NCBI GenBank assembly: GCA_937928195.1
Contig: CALEYZ010000205.1
Span: 1-15,137, forward strand
Source: an uncultured Limnohabitans sp.
GTDB lineage: Bacteria; Pseudomonadota; Gammaproteobacteria; Burkholderiales; Burkholderiaceae_C
Length of the DNA stretch: 15,137 nt
Direction of reading: 5' to 3'
Shown one piece after another: positions 14,363-15,137 of the stretch. Both the position numbers and the translations under genes were made by a program. The notes below the pieces were generated by a model. It searched no databases and was not told the DNA's origin. It saw only the letters and a program-made list of their open reading frames with translations. Position 1 is the stretch's first letter. Each line of letters starts with the position of its first letter.

Positions 14363-14761
14363 ATGTTAGCCGTCATTGCCATTTGTATCGGTGCCTGCCT
14401 AGGTGCGCTGGCGCGCTGGCAATTGGCCCTCTGGTTGAACCCCAGCACCCCTGAAGACAGTTTTTTCCCTTGGGGCACGCTGGCCGCCAACCTCATTGGC
14501 GGCTACCTCATTGGCCTGTGCATCGGAGTTTTCCAAAACATGCCCCAACTTGCACCCGAATGGCGCTTGTTGTGCGTCACGGGCTTTTTAGGTGCACTCA
14601 CCACCTTCTCCACTTTTTCGGCCGAAGTGGTGGGCATGCTTCAGCAAGGCCGATTGTTGCTGGCCTTGTTCACCGCCGGCATTCATTTGCTGGGATCCTT
14701 GGTTCTGACCTATTTAGGGCTATACACTGTCAAATTAATCGGTGTTAGTCCTATGCCCTAA
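14363..14761 (+). CDS. crcB: Fluoride ion channel CrcB/Fluc
   Basis: CrcB (Fluc) is a dual-topology dimeric channel that exports fluoride and keeps it from poisoning enzymes. The 132-residue product has four membrane segments (about 2-22, 36-56, 68-90, 98-122). Key residues are present: GALARW near the start, N43 in AANLIGGY, the G77 and T80 region of GFLGALTTFSTFS, and the two phenylalanines F82 and F85 that line the fluoride path in the Bordetella homologue. No pieces are missing. AAAGGA at 14349-14354 gives a good ribosome binding site. No fluoride riboswitch fits in the 18-nt gap after rdgC, so expression is probably from the rdgC transcript and not fluoride-switched here. Confidence 0.96.
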   Translation: MLAVIAICIGACLGALARWQLALWLNPSTPEDSFFPWGTLAANLIGGYLIGLCIGVFQNMPQLAPEWRLLCVTGFLGALTTFSTFSAEVVGMLQQGRLLLALFTAGIHLLGSLVLTYLGLYTVKLIGVSPMP

Positions 14762-14781
14762 ATGGCGGGAATAGGGTCTAC

Positions 14782-14801
14782 TTCCCATTTGTTCCCATTC
14801 G
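14782..14801 (+). repeat. Two tandem TTCCCATT repeats
   Basis: TTCCCATTTG and TTCCCATTCG follow each other with a 10-bp period and 9 of 10 identical bases, 18 nt before the start of the TAXI receptor gene. Spacing of one helical turn could suit an activator. Two copies can also be chance. Confidence 0.5.
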
Positions 14802-14818
14802 TTTTACTTGGAGTACTT

Positions 14819-15137
14819 ATGACCCTGAATCGCATTGCACGTCGCCTCGCCTTGGGCATGGCTGTGGCCCTTCCTCTGGCACTCACCGTCAGCACCAGCG
14901 CACAAGCGCAAGCCTTTTTCAGAATTGGCACAGGCGGCACCGCCGGCACTTACTATCCCGTGGGCGGCATGATTGCCAACGCGGTTTCAGTCCCAGGCAA
15001 ATTGATTGCCACAGCCCAAGCCACCAACGGCTCAGTGGCCAACGTCAACGGCGTGGCCAGCGGCGCAATGGAGTCCGGCTTCTCTCAATCTGACGTGGCC
15101 ACCTGGGCCCAAAAAGGCACGGGCATCTACGAAGGCA
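14819..15137 (+). CDS. TAXI family TRAP transporter substrate-binding protein, N-terminal part (3' end outside window)
   Basis: TAXI receptors are periplasmic binding proteins for TRAP-type transporters of small organic acids such as glutamate or 2-oxoglutarate. ATG 14819 follows GGAG (14810-14813) and the frame stays open to the window edge, giving 106 residues of a protein usually near 320. A signal peptide is clear: RRLALGMAVALPLALTV core, cleavage around AQA at residues 29-31. The mature part starts FFRIGTGGTAGTYYPVGGMIANAV, the family's typical beginning, in which the TGG-GTYYPVGG motif is strongly conserved. ATNGSVANVNGVASGAMESGFSQSD matches the second conserved part. It lies 57 nt after crcB, with no clear terminator between. 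Whether TRAP membrane genes follow cannot be seen. Confidence 0.93.
   Translation, partial: MTLNRIARRLALGMAVALPLALTVSTSAQAQAFFRIGTGGTAGTYYPVGGMIANAVSVPGKLIATAQATNGSVANVNGVASGAMESGFSQSDVATWAQKGTGIYEG

Overview
The window looks like chromosomal DNA of a betaproteobacterium of the order Burkholderiales, probably family Comamonadaceae (Limnohabitans/Rhodoferax-like). The evidence is the rpsA-ihfB-lapA-lapB order, a receptor of the Bug/TctC type, an rdgC-crcB pair followed by a TAXI-type receptor, and moderate GC with TTG-rich leucine codon use. No rRNA, tRNA, CRISPR array, transposase or phage gene was seen. The taxonomic call is inference from gene content, not a database match.

Left block (1-3192, all + strand), housekeeping: the 3' part of rpsA (ribosomal protein S1), an intrinsic terminator, ihfB (IHF beta), a second terminator, the overlapping pair lapA-lapB (control of LPS synthesis), and a small secreted ComEA-type helix-hairpin-helix protein.

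Middle block (3280-13313), catabolic and accessory. A leftward operon encodes a TctC/Bug periplasmic receptor, an M20-family amidohydrolase (ATGA overlap) and an amidase-signature hydrolase (10-nt gap). A LysR-type regulator (LTTR) is transcribed divergently from it. Next is an ornithine cyclodeaminase gene (leftward), divergent from an Lrp/AsnC regulator. Last is a leftward gene of about 1219 codons for a fused HyuA-HyuB protein of the 5-oxoprolinase type. The predicted chemistry is amide-bond hydrolysis, lactam opening and ornithine deamination, all leading toward glutamate, proline and ammonia. The block therefore reads as a nitrogen/amino-acid scavenging region with two local regulators.

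Right block (13403-15137, + strand): rdgC (recombination-associated protein), crcB (fluoride channel) and the 5' end of a TAXI-family TRAP-type receptor gene cut by the window edge.

The least expected structure is in the three divergent intergenic regions of the middle block. Each carries perfect inverted repeats that look like operators: two overlapping palindromes between the LTTR and receptor genes, a palindrome that holds the -35 boxes of both divergent promoters between ocd and the Lrp gene, and two 17-bp palindromes of identical 7-3-7 layout between the oxoprolinase gene and rdgC. I see no clearly novel enzyme or defence system. The best leads are these operators and the uncharacterised receptor-M20-amidase operon.
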